Shown: positions 1-9,012, numbered from the stretch's first letter. The stretch: 64,000 nt of DNA from Deltaproteobacteria bacterium (GCA_016196825.1 JACPWY010000072.1:1-64000); one strand, 5' to 3'. Notes: generated by a model not told the origin, from the sequence alone. Numbers and translations are program-made.

Positions 1-1
1 C

Positions 2-202
2 CAAAACTTCGGCCTTCACATAGCCACCGCCATCGGAATCAACGACGGACCCAAATACGAATTCGGCATGACTGGCTCAGACCTCGTCGGCATCCTGCGC
101 CTTGGCACGGGCTCCGGCAAAATCGAGATCCACACCCTCACAGGCTCAAGCGGATACCAAACCTTCAGCGTCCACGCCGCCACCGATATGACTCACCAGT
201 AG
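2..202 (+). CDS. C-terminal end of a surface-type protein (5' end outside window)
   Basis: An open frame enters from the left edge and stops with TAG at 200-202, giving 66 residues with no start codon in the window. It reads as ordinary coding sequence with many Gly, Ser and Thr, including ATAIGINDGPKYEF and TGSSGYQTFSVHAAT. This resembles the repetitive beta-rich tails of large exported proteins, but I cannot assign a family from 66 residues. The next gene on this strand starts 72 nt later behind its own promoter, so the two are probably transcribed separately. Confidence 0.6.
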   Translation, partial: QNFGLHIATAIGINDGPKYEFGMTGSDLVGILRLGTGSGKIEIHTLTGSSGYQTFSVHAATDMTHQ

Positions 203-215
203 CCAATCCTCGGCA

Positions 216-237
216 TTTAGTAGGTATACCTACTAAA
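216..237. promoter_or_regulatory. 22-bp perfect palindrome, candidate operator
   Basis: The arm TTTAGTAGGTA (216-226) is followed immediately by its exact reverse complement (227-237). It ends 2 nt before the -35 hexamer of the downstream AAA ATPase gene. A further imperfect half-site, ACCTATTAAG at 250-259, matches the right arm at 8 of 10 positions and lies in the -35/-10 spacer. This arrangement suits a dimeric repressor. The protein that binds is unknown. Confidence 0.75.
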
Positions 238-239
238 AA

Positions 240-268
240 TTGTAGTTAGACCTATTAAGATATATGAT
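240..268 (+). promoter_or_regulatory. Sigma-70-type promoter of the AAA ATPase gene (leaderless)
   Basis: TTGTAG at 240-245 and TATGAT at 263-268 are separated by 17 bp. A transcription start seven bases past the -10 box falls on the A of the ATG at 275, and there is no Shine-Dalgarno sequence, so a leaderless mRNA is predicted. Confidence 0.65.
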
Positions 269-274
269 CCAAAC

Positions 275-1432
275 ATGATTGTGAGAGAATTTGTCGGCTT
301 GCTCTTGAAACGCCTCAACGAACGACGTGCCCCCTTGCAGGTGGTGCTTGGGCCGAGGCAGGTTGGAAAGACTTTTGGCGTTGAGAAGCATCTCATTCCC
401 AAATTGTCCGGGCACGTGCATTACGCAACGGCGGATGAGGCTCTCACGCCATCGGTTCGGTGGATAGAAGAGCAATGGCAGCATGCTTTGGAAAAGGGAA
501 AGGGTACAACCCTCATCATTGATGAGATCCAATGCATTGAGAATTGGTCCAAAACGGTAAAGGTCCTTTGGGATCGTCAAAAGGATGCCGATGTTCCTCC
601 TTTAAAGTGCGTGCTTCTGGGATCGAGCTCCCTCTCCCTGCAAAAAGGGTTGTCGGAAAGTTTAACGGGAAGGTTTGAGGAGGTGCGAGTCCCCCATTGG
701 GGATTCTTGGAAACTCAAAAAGCCTTTGGATGGAAGTTGCCGACCTTCCTGACCTTTGGCGGATACCCGGGTTCCTACGATTTTATCAATGATTATGCCC
801 GTTGGTTTTCTTTTCTGAAAAACTCCGTGATCGAGACCGTAATTGGAAAGGATATCCTAAATCAGAACCGGGTATCTAAACCGGCACTCTTCCGACAGGC
901 ATTTGAGATTCTGTGCCACTATCCGGCCCAAGAGGTGAGTTACAACAAACTTTTGGGACAGCTCCAAGACAAGGGAAACGTGGACCTCGTTAAACACTAC
1001 CTTCAACTCTATGAAGGGGCTTTTCTGTTTCGATCGCTTCATAAATATGCCAAACGCGGGATTGCCGCACGCACCTCGAGTCCTAAGATAATCCCGCTGT
1101 GCCCGGCGATTAGCACGCTCGCCCTGGGTCGAACCCCCACCCCCGAACTTCAGGGCAGAATGTTTGAGGCCGCCGTCGGATCCCAGCTGATCGGCGTTCC
1201 ATCCTCGCGGCTCTATTATTGGAGAGAGGGAAGAGATGAAGTCGACTACATCCTCGAGTCGGAGGGCAGGGTTTTCTCAATCGAGGTGAAATCATCAAAA
1301 AGGGAGCTGAGGGCTGGAGCAACGCAGTTTAGGAAAAAATTCCGGGGTTCCCGATCGATTGTAATTCACCCGAAAAACTTTGAGGAATTCTGCAGTGATT
1401 CACTCAATTTCTTGGAAAAATGCAGCGTGTAG
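275..1432 (+). CDS. AAA ATPase with C-terminal DUF4143 / nuclease-like domain
   Basis: A 385-residue protein of the AAA_14/DUF4143 family. The Walker A motif GPRQVGKT lies at about residues 26-33 and a Walker B-like LIIDEIQ at about 79-86. The C-terminal part carries DEVDYILES followed by FSIEVKSS, the acidic-then-ExK pattern of PD-(D/E)XK-like domains seen in this family. Family members are widespread, patchily distributed cytosolic ATPases of unresolved cellular role, often suspected of defence or mobile-element links. The gene stands alone between a promoter with a palindromic operator and a convergent lipoprotein gene. The ATG at 275 was chosen because the -10 box positions a leaderless transcript exactly there. 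Function beyond ATP hydrolysis is not predicted. Confidence 0.85.
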   Translation: MIVREFVGLLLKRLNERRAPLQVVLGPRQVGKTFGVEKHLIPKLSGHVHYATADEALTPSVRWIEEQWQHALEKGKGTTLIIDEIQCIENWSKTVKVLWDRQKDADVPPLKCVLLGSSSLSLQKGLSESLTGRFEEVRVPHWGFLETQKAFGWKLPTFLTFGGYPGSYDFINDYARWFSFLKNSVIETVIGKDILNQNRVSKPALFRQAFEILCHYPAQEVSYNKLLGQLQDKGNVDLVKHYLQLYEGAFLFRSLHKYAKRGIAARTSSPKIIPLCPAISTLALGRTPTPELQGRMFEAAVGSQLIGVPSSRLYYWREGRDEVDYILESEGRVFSIEVKSSKRELRAGATQFRKKFRGSRSIVIHPKNFEEFCSDSLNFLEKCSV

Positions 1433-1510
1433 GTCGAAGCAGCTTTGAATGCTCCATCCAGGGATGTCTAATGCCGCCATTTATGACGATGGGGTTATGC
1501 TGTCTGGGGA

Positions 1511-4060
1511 CTAGTGCAGATTTACATTCGATTTAGGGCTCATCTGTAATTCGGGGTTGATACCGGTGGGTGCCATTCCTCTTGTGGAATAATCCACTGC
1601 CCGCACCTCGTAAGCTGCCGCAGCCGAGCGGTGTTCGAGGGGAATCTGATATGCAAAGCCGTGACTACCAGAGATTTCAAAAACGTTGTTTACGTCCGTT
1701 CTCAATCTATTCGCTGAGAGAGTCGCCACTGGTACCCTGGATCCCCCGAGGATTTTGGTGACCTGGAGGGCAATTGATACGCTGGAATCATCCGGGTCGA
1801 ATGCCCATCCGGTGATCAGTCCGGTGTTCGATAAACTGTCCACGTAACCATAAGGAAGGTGGTTCATAACTTTCGTACCGATAATGTTCCAGTTTGCCCA
1901 GCAAGGAAATCCTCCAGGAGCGCAATTGGCCTTATTTTCCGGCAAGCCGCCAGCGGCGATAAGAGTCCACTCAGGCAAGAGATGCCCGCGGACATCAGAT
2001 GACATACCAATATTGTGAGCCCAATCCATGCGAGCGTGGGTCCTCACGACAACTTGAGGCTCGGACCAATTGACTCCATCGGAAGAAAATCGCCGCACGA
2101 TAGAGGTTTGTCGCGTGTGATGGCCATGGCGAGTGAAACGAATCGAGCAATAACTCGTGTCGAAGGGCGCCGGGTGTACGGCGCTCAGACAAGCATTCAC
2201 CTGTGTGGAGGGAATCGCAGCTCTAGGGTCATCGCAGTCATCGCCGGGCCTGCATTGAAAGTGAATCATCACATATTTTTGCAGAGAGGGATCATATTTG
2301 ACATCAGCAGAGCCAGCACCAAACACGTTTGTCGGATGAATCGAGGCAACTCCCGTCGCGCCCGCATTCATTTTAGCTAGATAAGTTCGGCCCGTGTGGA
2401 TGGGCAGATCCGAGTCATCGTAATACCACATCCAGAGCTCATTGCTCGGTGTGACTACCAGGGCATTTTGACCAGAGCCGTAGGAGTAGGGCATCTCATT
2501 GGGCAGCTTGATGCCGATGGAGGCCGGGCGATTCAGTTGGCGCCTTGCGATCACAAGGGCGGCCTGGGTGGGGGAATCCAGAATGGGCTGGTAAGGCCCG
2601 GCGATTTGTCCGCTCGTCGAGCGCGCCACGTGAATGCTCGATTGGCCACATGCGCTGATGGGCGTTTTGGCTGAATTGGTATCGCTGTCCAATCGATAAA
2701 AATTCAAGATCGCGGGGTTCGTGGCCGGATTACAGTAATCGGGCTGACCAAGTTCAGCATCTCGCAGATTGCCCGTGTAAAAGAGGTAAAAGGTCCCGTT
2801 ATAATTCACGACAGACGGATCGCAGGCCGCGCGATCTCGCGTTCCCTTTGCACGCAGCACAACCGATGGAGTCGTCCAGGTGTTACCACGATCCGAGGAA
2901 CTGCTGTAGCGAATGACGTCCCACGAGGCGGCGTCTCCGTTGCTGCAATAGAATAGATGGATATTGTTTCCTTCGTGAATAATGGAAGGCGCATAACCAT
3001 ACCCGCTTCCGCCATCAGCGTTGGCAGAACGGATAAGGGATTGAGTGGAAGTGAGTCGAGGGGCAGGTGCCGGGGCCGGCGCCGGTCCGGGAGGCGGTAT
3101 GAGGGAAACCGGGATAATAGTGAGAGACACGGTGGCAGTATTGGAAAAAAGTAAGCCATCGCTCACTCTAAAAGTGAAGGAATCCGCTCCAACCGCTTCG
3201 CCATTGGGCACATACGTCAAGTTCGGGATGGTTCCTGACAATGACCCTTTCAGGGGATTAGTGACTATTGCAAAAGCTATACCCTGACCAGGGTCTGGAT
3301 CTTGACCAGTTAAAGCAATTGCCCGAGCTGTCCGTTGATTGAGCGATACGCTCTGCGCGTTCGCCGCCGGAGGACGATTCACAAATGCGATATTTAACGC
3401 CACGCTTGCAGGCACTGAATCAATGGTTCCGTCATTCACCTTAAACGTAAACGTATCTGCGCCGACCGCGTCCCCTATCGGCGTGTAGGTCAAATTCGGC
3501 GCAACTCCCGCGAGGGTCCCCTTCCCCGGCGGAGCGACGATAGTATAGGTCAGCGCCTGATTGTCCGGATCCAACCCTGATAGATTGATAGCCTTAGCGA
3601 CCCTCTGGGCGCCCACGACACTTTGGGTATTCGCTGTCGGAGCCCGATTCACAAAGCTGACTTCGATCGAAATCTTTGCAGGGCTGCTATCCGTGACTCC
3701 GTCAGACACCTGAAAACTGGCCTCATCCGCGCCGAAATAATCTCCGTCTGGCGTGTAAAGCAGCTCAGGCGGCTCGCCGAAAAAGCTTCCGTGGCTTGGC
3801 CGCGATACCCATTTGAAAAAATGCGGGCCTTCCACCGGAAACGTAGTTTTGAGCACTAAAGCCTTCGATGACCGCTGCTCCAATTGAAGCATGGCGGGAA
3901 GTGGTTCGGGACTCATTGCGGAAACAATCGAGGATTGAGGCCCCGACTGATCTTTCATCGCAATCTTGCAGCTCGATACCAAAGCAAAAGAAGCGACAAG
4001 CGCCACGCATTGGGACATGAGAAACCTAACACGCTCTGCTTTGTTCGCATTTGTGGTCAT
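1511..4060 (-). CDS. Secreted lipoprotein: tandem Ig/cadherin-like repeats plus beta-propeller domain
   Basis: 849 residues. A signal peptide ends in the lipobox LVSSC (Cys31), so a membrane-anchored lipoprotein is expected. Three tandem cadherin/Big-like repeats follow (about residues 52-315), each with an NLTYTP-type strand, GADTFTFKVNDG and FVNRAPTAN-type linkers. A Pro/Ala-rich hinge comes at about 318-340. Residues 340-760 resemble a five-bladed GH43/sialidase-like propeller (LFYCSNGD, SSDRGNTWTTP, SSDGVNWSEP). A C-terminal domain contains GLITGWAFDPDD. Extracellular glycan or polymer binding is inferred. The start is supported by GAGGG 9 nt upstream, and that GAGGG is itself the outer end of the inverted-repeat element at 4069-4263. 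It is divergent from the next lipoprotein gene. Confidence 0.8.
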   Translation of the reverse strand: MTTNANKAERVRFLMSQCVALVASFALVSSCKIAMKDQSGPQSSIVSAMSPEPLPAMLQLEQRSSKALVLKTTFPVEGPHFFKWVSRPSHGSFFGEPPELLYTPDGDYFGADEASFQVSDGVTDSSPAKISIEVSFVNRAPTANTQSVVGAQRVAKAINLSGLDPDNQALTYTIVAPPGKGTLAGVAPNLTYTPIGDAVGADTFTFKVNDGTIDSVPASVALNIAFVNRPPAANAQSVSLNQRTARAIALTGQDPDPGQGIAFAIVTNPLKGSLSGTIPNLTYVPNGEAVGADSFTFRVSDGLLFSNTATVSLTIIPVSLIPPPGPAPAPAPAPRLTSTQSLIRSANADGGSGYGYAPSIIHEGNNIHLFYCSNGDAASWDVIRYSSSSDRGNTWTTPSVVLRAKGTRDRAACDPSVVNYNGTFYLFYTGNLRDAELGQPDYCNPATNPAILNFYRLDSDTNSAKTPISACGQSSIHVARSTSGQIAGPYQPILDSPTQAALVIARRQLNRPASIGIKLPNEMPYSYGSGQNALVVTPSNELWMWYYDDSDLPIHTGRTYLAKMNAGATGVASIHPTNVFGAGSADVKYDPSLQKYVMIHFQCRPGDDCDDPRAAIPSTQVNACLSAVHPAPFDTSYCSIRFTRHGHHTRQTSIVRRFSSDGVNWSEPQVVVRTHARMDWAHNIGMSSDVRGHLLPEWTLIAAGGLPENKANCAPGGFPCWANWNIIGTKVMNHLPYGYVDSLSNTGLITGWAFDPDDSSVSIALQVTKILGGSRVPVATLSANRLRTDVNNVFEISGSHGFAYQIPLEHRSAAAAYEVRAVDYSTRGMAPTGINPELQMSPKSNVNLH

Positions 4061-4068
4061 GGTTTTTT

Positions 4069-4263
4069 CCCTCGGCTCAGTTGCGTTTACTCACTGGGCG
4101 GGTGCTATTGGCCGCCCACTTCGTCCTCCGCGCCCGGCTCGGAGATGCCGGAACATGCCCGGTGGCATGTTCCGGTTCTCGTAAACACGCCTCCGGGGCC
4201 TCTCTTGTGCGTCCTCGCGGACAGCCAAAACCTCCGATTGAGCAAACCCAACCGAGCTGAGGG
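4069..4263. repeat. Inverted-repeat element A (MITE-like, 195 bp)
   Basis: The outer 25 bp at each end (4069-4093 and the complement of 4239-4263) match at 21 positions, both beginning CCCTC. In the middle, the 12-bp arms CCGGAACATGCC (4148-4159) and GGCATGTTCCGG (4164-4175) form a perfect hairpin with a 4-nt loop. Core blocks CTTCGTCCTCCGCGC (4119-4133) and the 28-nt block 4190-4217 recur in element B at 19795-19901, the second with 26 of 28 identical. It contains no plausible gene. It could be a miniature inverted-repeat element or a structured leader, since its left end supplies the ribosome binding site of the lipoprotein gene. Confidence 0.75.
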
Positions 4264-4570
4264 ATTAGTAAACTAAGATTTACAAAATTTAAAGACCCGC
4301 AAGACTGAAGCCGCGCATAGACATCTGATTTCAATCACTTAGCCGGGAGAATCCATCGATGCGATAGGGGTTTAATTCCTTTGGCCTAGCAAATTCTTGG
4401 ACACATCGCTTTATTTACAAAACATCAACGTTTTGCGTTTGCAGGGCCCGCACCTCCCTCCTGGAACGTCGAAAAGTTATTCACCTGTCTCAAAAGGGTA
4501 CGCATGTCTAACCTGGTGTCAGTTTTGCATCTGCAGGATACCAATCCCCTTTTTCTGGTGAGGCACCCGA
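4264..4570. other. Intergenic spacer upstream of the glycosidase-like lipoprotein
   Basis: AT-richer than the flanking genes and without a convincing open frame. It begins with the end of the 15-mer TAATCCCTCAGCTCG (read on the minus strand, 4267-4253). A small hairpin CAAAAC/GTTTTG lies near 4417-4434. It presumably holds the promoter of the gene at 4571, but I could not identify a clear -35/-10 pair and saw no recognisable riboswitch. Confidence 0.5.
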
Positions 4571-6934
4571 ATGAAGTTGGTCACACTCCTATTTGGCTCG
4601 GTCATTTTCATTTCCTCCTGCGGGAGGTGGTCTTCTTTGAACTCATCCGAGATCAACGGGGAGACACCCCGCACTTCACTACGGGCCTTTACCCAATGGA
4701 GTGGTGACAACCCTTTCAATATAAAAGGGGTCCATCACATCTTTTATGCGATGGGTTACACGGGCCAAGTTCCCCCGGATATTGCCGGGAATGCGGTGGG
4801 CAAGGTGGCCATCAATGTGCCCTGGTTCATCTGGGAGCCACGCGACATCGATACCTCATGCGGCGGGGGCGAGCTCTACAGGGGACACTGCTACAGAATT
4901 GAAACGCATGTCTCAGACGCGATCAACAATTATGCCAGACTGGGGATCGCCGTCACCGCGATCCTGTTTGGTGTTCCGAGTTGGGCTACGGAGCCGGATT
5001 GCGACGTGAGTAAAAACGCTGCCGCCCCCAACTCGTTTTTCTGTGCGCCGGCAATTGGCAGGGAGAGTCGATTCGCCGATTTCGCGGGTTATGTGGCCAA
5101 TAAGTTTCCGACACAGATCGAGACTTTCGTTGTTCACAACGAGGTCAATACTCAACCCTATTTTAACGTTGGACGATCGGCCACCTTTGCCACTCGCGTG
5201 TCACGCTATGCCTTGAGCTATAACGCAGCCTACGATCGGATCCGATCGATTTTGCCGTCGGCTAATGTTGCGATTTCTCTGGATAGCAGCTTTTCCCAAG
5301 CCGTTTTTGGAACCTCCAGCAGTTATATCGTGAGTGGAGAGAGTTTTTTGCGATCCTTCGCTGGGCAGACTGGGAATCGTGAATGGAAAGTGGCTTATCA
5401 CCCCTACCCGGTTGACCTCAGTACCCCGGTGCTCTCAACCGATGATCTCAAAACAGGTCGGATCTCCATGGGCAATATCGGTGCTCTCGAAGGTTGGCTG
5501 ATGCGTGAATACCCGAGCCAGCCTGTCCACCACGAGATCTTTCTGACCGAATTCGGTTTCAACCGATCGAGCTCCGGAGGGCCGTCTCTTCAGGCGCAAT
5601 CCATGTGCCGTGCCTTTCAATCCGCTCTCGGCACGCCCCATGTCCGAAGCTTTCTTTATTACTCTTTTGAGGATAATCCAGGCGAGGCCTTACAATTTGG
5701 AATGGTGACACGCCAATCACCCGGTGTGTTTACATACCACCCCGTGTGGTCGACTTACGCTCTGGCAAACCGAGTCGGAATGAGCACCAGCTGCGGATTT
5801 GAAAATGTGGGAAGCCCATCGACGCCGAAGATGAGCCTCTTGAGAGGTTACAGCCCTTCACGCGGCCATTGGGCGACCTCGCGACTGTTGCCTGACGCCT
5901 TCGCGCGTGAATGGGCTGTCCTCGTCGATAGCCGACCATTTCCGGGCTCGATGCCAGTATATGAGTGTGCGGTGGCACCCCTAAACGATCTGGCGCGTAG
6001 CCACTCGCTTGCCAGCCTTTCGAGTTCCTGTGAGGGGAATACCCCCATGGGCGTTTTGGCCTATCTCTCCCCTCAACCAACGTCAGGGAGCGATACAGCC
6101 CTTTATCGCTGCGCGCGTCCGGGCGATCGTGGTGACCACATGGTGTCGGTCGCCGCCAACTGCGAGGGCTGGGTCGGTGAGGGCCTCCTCGGCTACGCGC
6201 GATCGCCTCAGGGCATTTCAACTATGCCCAGAACGAGCGAGGCCACTGTGCCCATGGACCGACCAACCTTGGAAATGACGCCGAATACATTTAATTTTGA
6301 CGAAGTCTTCATGGGCGGAGGACAATTGAATGCAGAATTTAGAATCACCAATGCTGGGAAACGCGCGACCGAGCACCTAAACTTTAATTTGATTGGGCCT
6401 GCTGACCTTACGATTAACACCAATTGTCCACAGGCTCTCGCCCCTCAGGCGAGTTGTATGGCCACGGTGAATTTTAAGCCCACAAGCACCACGCCTCTCT
6501 CCGGAGCATCGGTTGCCGTGATTTATTCGTCTCCCGGCCTCCAAGAAAACGCGTTCGCCATTTCTACTCTCCAAGGAAAGGGGAAAGAGCTGAAGGCAGA
6601 TTTGGTTCTGACGCCCAATCGGTATGACTTTGGCAGCGTGCCTATCAACGGATCAAAAACTCACGAATTTTTGGTTGCTAATAACGGCACTGGAATGGCC
6701 ATGTCTCTCCGATTCGCACTTGGTGGTACGGGACTTACCATATCATCGACAAACTGTAGGGACCGCCTTGAACCTAAAGATAGTTGCACCGTATCGGTAA
6801 CTTACAGGCCAACGACAAATACACCCTTATCGGGAGAGCTAGCGGCGGTTTACAAAAACTACGGATCTACAATTGATTTGGTGGGGAGATCGACAATCAC
6901 CGGCTTGGGAGGCGATCCTAGGGCTCGGAGATAG
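4571..6934 (+). CDS. Secreted lipoprotein: glycosidase-like barrel with ASH/HYDIN-type repeats
   Basis: 787 residues starting at an ATG preceded by GAGGCACCCGA. The signal peptide ends at the lipobox ISSC (Cys17). Residues about 40-400 look like a (beta/alpha)8 glycoside hydrolase of the DUF5722/GH39-like kind: VPWFIWEPRDID, AILFGVPSWA, then VVHNEVN and HHEIFLTEFGFN, whose glutamates are at the positions expected for acid/base and nucleophile. A middle segment has repeated YECAV / YRCARPGD cysteine motifs. Two C-terminal choice-of-anchor-D/ASH repeats follow (FDEVFMGGGQLNAEF, FGSVPINGSKTHEF), each with a conserved cysteine pair. A surface polysaccharide-degrading or remodelling role is inferred. 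Substrate is unknown. Confidence 0.75.
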   Translation: MKLVTLLFGSVIFISSCGRWSSLNSSEINGETPRTSLRAFTQWSGDNPFNIKGVHHIFYAMGYTGQVPPDIAGNAVGKVAINVPWFIWEPRDIDTSCGGGELYRGHCYRIETHVSDAINNYARLGIAVTAILFGVPSWATEPDCDVSKNAAAPNSFFCAPAIGRESRFADFAGYVANKFPTQIETFVVHNEVNTQPYFNVGRSATFATRVSRYALSYNAAYDRIRSILPSANVAISLDSSFSQAVFGTSSSYIVSGESFLRSFAGQTGNREWKVAYHPYPVDLSTPVLSTDDLKTGRISMGNIGALEGWLMREYPSQPVHHEIFLTEFGFNRSSSGGPSLQAQSMCRAFQSALGTPHVRSFLYYSFEDNPGEALQFGMVTRQSPGVFTYHPVWSTYALANRVGMSTSCGFENVGSPSTPKMSLLRGYSPSRGHWATSRLLPDAFAREWAVLVDSRPFPGSMPVYECAVAPLNDLARSHSLASLSSSCEGNTPMGVLAYLSPQPTSGSDTALYRCARPGDRGDHMVSVAANCEGWVGEGLLGYARSPQGISTMPRTSEATVPMDRPTLEMTPNTFNFDEVFMGGGQLNAEFRITNAGKRATEHLNFNLIGPADLTINTNCPQALAPQASCMATVNFKPTSTTPLSGASVAVIYSSPGLQENAFAISTLQGKGKELKADLVLTPNRYDFGSVPINGSKTHEFLVANNGTGMAMSLRFALGGTGLTISSTNCRDRLEPKDSCTVSVTYRPTTNTPLSGELAAVYKNYGSTIDLVGRSTITGLGGDPRARR

Positions 6935-7118
6935 AGAGTGCCGATCGATAAGGAACGCGTTTACCAGCGTTTTGATTTCGATGAACAGTCTTCAGGGCAG
7001 GAGATAGGATCCAGGCCATGTCTGGGTCGGGAAAGATCGAGGCGCACAGCCTCACGGCTGCCAGCAATTACCTTCTTGGGGATTGCGCTCCCCCGACCTA
7101 TCCGTATAGAAGGGTTTC

Positions 7119-7433
7119 ATGACGATAATTTTCTTGAGTCTCATGGCGTTTGCTGGCTCTGGTGAGGACGCGGCCTATGCGGCTATTCAAAAATACCTTA
7201 TAGGATTGAGCTTTCATGATTCAGATGCCTCTGTGACGATTGAGACCGGGGAGCAGAGCTCCTTTCGTTTTTCGGAATCGGCTCGCTGCCAAGATGTTTT
7301 GGGTTGGTACCGGAAACGCTTGCATGTTTACGAAGACGACGCGCCAGCTACGTCTTGCTATAACTTCAGCGCGTCGGTGTGTGCGGGTGAGGTGAACATG
7401 CGTTGGACGGATTTGGCCGATTGCGATCGTTAA
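7119..7433 (+). CDS. Small exported protein, unknown function
   Basis: 104 residues with AGAAGG six bases before the ATG. The N-terminus MTIIFLSLMAFAGSG looks like a short signal peptide, though it lacks the usual basic residues. The mature part has four cysteines (ARCQD, TSCYN, SVCAG, ADCDR), consistent with two disulfides in the periplasm. Residues include a WYRKRL stretch. I do not recognise the family. It lies downstream of the glycosidase-like lipoprotein after a 184-nt gap in which I see nothing coding, and it is convergent with the PpiD-like gene. Confidence 0.55.
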   Translation: MTIIFLSLMAFAGSGEDAAYAAIQKYLIGLSFHDSDASVTIETGEQSSFRFSESARCQDVLGWYRKRLHVYEDDAPATSCYNFSASVCAGEVNMRWTDLADCDR

Positions 7434-7435
7434 GG

Positions 7436-7475
7436 ACCAGCCAGGGGGCGGGCGTTCGGTACCAGTTGGTTTTTT
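7436..7475 (+). terminator. Possible Rho-independent terminator
   Basis: ACCAGC (7436-7441) can pair with GTTGGT (7465-7470, one G-U pair), followed by a run of T to 7475. The stem is short and the loop long, so this is tentative. It sits just after the stop codon of the small exported protein. Confidence 0.3.
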
Positions 7476-7506
7476 AGGGCGCGACCAGCTCCAGATCGTG
7501 CAGTGA

Positions 7507-9012
7507 TTATTGAACAGCGGTCGGCTCTTCGGTCGCCGCAAACTTCATTTCGATCTTTTTGCTCGCCTTTTTCTCGAGTTGTCCAACCCAGTCCTGAAGG
7601 ATCTGGTTTTCAATCTGGTTTTTAGCCGAACGCTCGAGCGCCTCGGTGTCCTTCGATGCATCGAAGGACTTGGCCGGTTCCAGTTTCGCCAACTTCACAT
7701 AGAAATAGTTGTCCTGGAAGAAGAGTAGACTTTTCGGGAGCGGACGACCAGGCGAAAGTTCAAAGGCCGCGTCCACAATGCTTTCGGAATTTCCAATCCC
7801 CGGGATCTCCGCCTGGCCAATCGAAAAGGGACCGGTCTTCTTGACCTCGATCTTCTGCGCCTTGAGCTCGCTTTCAATGTCCTTGCCACTCGCGAGCATG
7901 TCATCCCACTTTTTGCGTGTGGTTTCCCCGAACTCTTTGGCGTGCTTGTCGGCGTACAACTTCTCGGCGATCCCCGCCCTCACTTCACTGAGCGGTTTTT
8001 CGCGCCCTTCCTTGCGGGCGACGAGTTGAAAGATGAAGTGGCCGAAGGAGGCTTGCACGGGAGGGCTGATCTCATTGGGCTTGAGCTGAGCGATTGCGTC
8101 CTCGAGAGGTTTTTCTAGCGAGCCCACAATAACCCAGCCGGCATCGCCACCCTTCTTTGCATACTCATCATCAGAGCGCTTCTTGGCGACCTCACTAAAT
8201 TTGGCCGGCGTGATCTCGGCGTGGATGGCGTCGATCTTTTTCTTGGCGTCGGCTTTCTGATTCTCAGAAGCCTGGTACGGGATGCCTACCCGAATCTGTC
8301 TCAGCTGAACCTTGGATTTCTCGGTGTAATCCGATTTGTGGCCATCGTAATAGCCCTGGAACTCGCTTTCTGGAGTGGCCTTGACGAACTCAGCCAGCTC
8401 TTTGTCGGTCGCTTTGCGATTCTTCGCGAGATTCTGAAAGTTGATCCGCGCATAGGAAAGATCAATCTTGGTTTCCTTGAGAGCGTGAGTCCGCGCGAGT
8501 TCAGCGGGGGTTAGGCTGACGCGACCCGACAGATAGTCCTGAAACTTTCCGAGCTCGAGCCGTTCGCGCCACCCTTTTTCAAGGATGCCTCGGTTCTGAA
8601 TCTGCGTGTACCGTGTTGCGTCAAATTTACCATCTTTTTGGTAGGCCGGGATCTCGCGAATGAAATCTGCGAGCTCTTCGTCGGTAACGATGAGGGACAT
8701 CTTCTTGGCCTGCTGAGCCAGGAGCTTCGAACGGACGAGCTGATCGAGAATCTGTTTGGGAAAGTCGGGTCCAAGCATTCGGGGATCGAACTGACCACCG
8801 AAGAGAGTTTGGTATTGGTAGACGCGACGTTCCATTTCCTGCTGGACATCGCGTTCCGAGATCGGATCTCCGTTCACCCAAGCTGCGACTCCACCCTCTT
8901 TGGAATCGGAGGCCATTTTCCCGACTCCGTAGAATCCCATGACCGCCGCGGTCACCAAGATAATTCCGGAATAGATGAAGTTATCCTTGCGCTTACGTAT
9001 TGAATCTAACAT
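7507..9012 (-). CDS. PpiD/SurA-like membrane-anchored peptidyl-prolyl isomerase
   Basis: 501 residues. A basic N-terminus (MLDSIRKRKDNF) precedes one transmembrane helix (about residues 14-31), which anchors the protein in the inner membrane with the rest in the periplasm. AAWVNGDPISERDVQQEM starts a SurA_N-type chaperone domain. A rotamase (PpiC-type) domain follows at about 225-330 (VQLRQIRVG, AKKGGDAGWV, FGHFIFQL). It should assist folding of exported and outer-membrane proteins, in keeping with the many secreted proteins here. It is divergent from mreC with only 45 bp between the starts, so the two promoters overlap or abut. A ppiD symbol is plausible, but the paralogue type cannot be fixed from this alone. 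Confidence 0.82.
   Translation of the reverse strand: MLDSIRKRKDNFIYSGIILVTAAVMGFYGVGKMASDSKEGGVAAWVNGDPISERDVQQEMERRVYQYQTLFGGQFDPRMLGPDFPKQILDQLVRSKLLAQQAKKMSLIVTDEELADFIREIPAYQKDGKFDATRYTQIQNRGILEKGWRERLELGKFQDYLSGRVSLTPAELARTHALKETKIDLSYARINFQNLAKNRKATDKELAEFVKATPESEFQGYYDGHKSDYTEKSKVQLRQIRVGIPYQASENQKADAKKKIDAIHAEITPAKFSEVAKKRSDDEYAKKGGDAGWVIVGSLEKPLEDAIAQLKPNEISPPVQASFGHFIFQLVARKEGREKPLSEVRAGIAEKLYADKHAKEFGETTRKKWDDMLASGKDIESELKAQKIEVKKTGPFSIGQAEIPGIGNSESIVDAAFELSPGRPLPKSLLFFQDNYFYVKLAKLEPAKSFDASKDTEALERSAKNQIENQILQDWVGQLEKKASKKIEMKFAATEEPTAVQ

Noticed and set aside
4264-4570. Riboswitch in the leader of the glycosidase-like gene
   Set aside because: I looked for c-di-GMP and other common riboswitch cores and found no matching conserved blocks.
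6938-7165. 75-residue frame after the glycosidase-like lipoprotein
   Set aside because: GTG start without a ribosome binding site, no hydrophobic or domain features, and it overlaps the better supported gene at 7119.
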